A DNA stretch of 7,867 bases from Lachnospiraceae bacterium. GTDB taxonomy: Bacteria > Bacillota > Clostridia > Lachnospirales > Lachnospiraceae. The position numbers and the translations under genes are program-made. The notes under the pieces are model-generated. The model saw only the letters and a program-made list of their open reading frames with translations, did not search any database and was not told the origin of the DNA. Shown here piece by piece: positions 7,223 through 7,867 of this stretch (its first letter is position 1; each line of letters starts with the position of its first letter). Where the stretch lies: assembly GCA_900772675.1 (NCBI GenBank), contig CAAGRM010000307.1:1-7867 (forward strand), in the 5' to 3' direction.

Positions 7223-7867
7223 ATGGTGAGAGCAGAATGCCATGCACATATTTTCATGGACGGTGTAGATTATAAAAAGGCGGCAGAAGCACATCGTGCG
7301 GGACCGCGCGAGGATCTGATCCGGAAGCATCTGGAAGCGTACAGACGTGCGGGGATTTCTTATGTACGTGACGGAGGCGATCCGTACGGGGCAGGCATCC
7401 TTGCGCGGAACCTCGCGCCGGAATATGGAATTACCTATCACACGCCCGTTTTTGGAATTCATAAAAAAAATCATTACGGAAAAATTGTCGGACGCGCGTT
7501 TTCGGACTGGAAAGAGTATAAAGAACTTATCCGTGAGGTGCATCAGGCCAGCGGTGATTTTATTAAAATCATGACGACAGGAATTCTGGATTTTGCTACC
7601 AAAGGAAATGTGACGAGCGAACCTCTTTTGAGAGAGGAAGTATTTCGGATGGCAGCAGAAGCACACGAGGCAGGGCTTTCCGTGATGGCGCATGTGAACG
7701 GCGCGCAGGCCGTGATCGATGCAGTGGAGGCCGGCGTGGATTCTATCGAACACGGAAATTGCATCACTTCCTGCCGCAAGCACCACACCCTTTTCCATTC
7801 CAAGCCGCAGCCCCTTTTTTTGCGTCTCAAAAATCCACAAAAGTGTTTCTGCCGGATATCTTCCATC
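7223..7867 (+). CDS. Metal-dependent amidohydrolase, 3' incomplete and disrupted by an inverted tail
   Basis: Amidohydrolase-superfamily protein of unknown substrate. From ATG 7223, six bases after cobC, the frame stays open to the window end, but only residues 1 to about 179 (to roughly 7762) read as real protein. The metal-binding series is clear: CHAHIFMDG with His7 and His9, FIKIMTTG with Lys115 (probable carboxylated lysine), MAHVNG with His157, and SIEHG with His177. The SYVRDGGD segment also fits the superfamily. After EHGN the + strand reading becomes Cys/His/Lys-rich and unlike any amidohydrolase, while the complementary strand carries the expected GSDA region. The ribosome site is weak (AGAGAG), so translation may be coupled to cobC. 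Substrate and any link to cobalamin are unknown. Confidence 0.85.
   Translation, partial: MVRAECHAHIFMDGVDYKKAAEAHRAGPREDLIRKHLEAYRRAGISYVRDGGDPYGAGILARNLAPEYGITYHTPVFGIHKKNHYGKIVGRAFSDWKEYKELIREVHQASGDFIKIMTTGILDFATKGNVTSEPLLREEVFRMAAEAHEAGLSVMAHVNGAQAVIDAVEAGVDSIEHGNCITSCRKHHTLFHSKPQPLFLRLKNPQKCFCRISSI
7760..7867 (-). other. Inverted fragment of the same amidohydrolase (C-terminal region)
   Basis: Read on the - strand from 7867, 36 codons stay open and contain IFETQKKGLRLGMEKGVVL followed by AAGSDA. This is the pattern of an amidohydrolase helix leading into the strand with the last metal-binding aspartate (G-[ST]-D-A-G). That aspartate is exactly the element missing from the + strand gene. 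The match breaks at 7757-7759, where the complement reads Ile instead of the expected Gly. The breakpoint is therefore about 7757-7763, around a palindromic TGCA. The several dozen residues that should separate EHG from GSDA are not in the window. Either a technical fold-back join or a real inversion would produce this. Confidence 0.75.

Noticed and set aside
7145..7840. The full 231-codon - strand frame at the right end as a gene of its own
   Set aside because: Only its first part (7760-7840, extending to 7867) encodes recognisable amidohydrolase. The remainder is antisense to cobC and to the + strand amidohydrolase, so it is not one gene.

Overview
The window looks like a piece of a Firmicutes (Clostridia) chromosome or metagenomic contig, most likely from a Lachnospiraceae-type gut anaerobe. 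The grounds are moderate-GC coding sequence rich in GGA/GAA/AAA codons, strong AGGAG-type ribosome binding sites, a secreted protein with aromatic cell-wall-binding repeats and a SleB-like hydrolase domain, and a compact cobalamin nucleotide-loop cluster. The taxon is inferred from gene style, not from a marker gene. All genes read on the + strand, and both ends of the window cut through genes.

Layout. Positions 2-1420 hold threonine synthase (thrC), lacking only about the first twenty codons. A 130-base gap follows. It contains a strong intrinsic terminator (1493-1529) and ends at the start of a 748-residue secreted protein (1551-3797) made of a signal peptide, an acidic spacer, nine aromatic repeats of about 41 residues and a C-terminal SleB-like cell-wall hydrolase domain. 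After a 61-base gap come five closely packed genes, cobT, cobU, cobS, a short cobU-like gene and cobC (3859-7216). Six bases after cobC an amidohydrolase gene begins and runs off the window.

How the genes work together. CobU activates adenosylcobinamide to its GDP form, CobT makes alpha-ribazole phosphate, CobS joins the two, and CobC removes the phosphate. Together they are the complete lower-ligand (nucleotide loop) assembly branch of adenosylcobalamin synthesis or cobinamide salvage. No corrin-ring gene and no cobalamin riboswitch is visible here. The short CobU-like protein, between cobS and cobC, keeps the ends of the CobU fold but lacks the guanylylated-histidine region. The job of the amidohydrolase is unknown.

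The most striking oddity is at the right end. From about 7760 to 7867 the + strand stops making sense as amidohydrolase, but the opposite strand encodes the part of the same enzyme expected further downstream, including the final metal-binding aspartate motif (GSDA). The last ~108 bases are therefore inverted relative to the gene. This is most simply a fold-back chimera at a contig end, or less likely a real small inversion.
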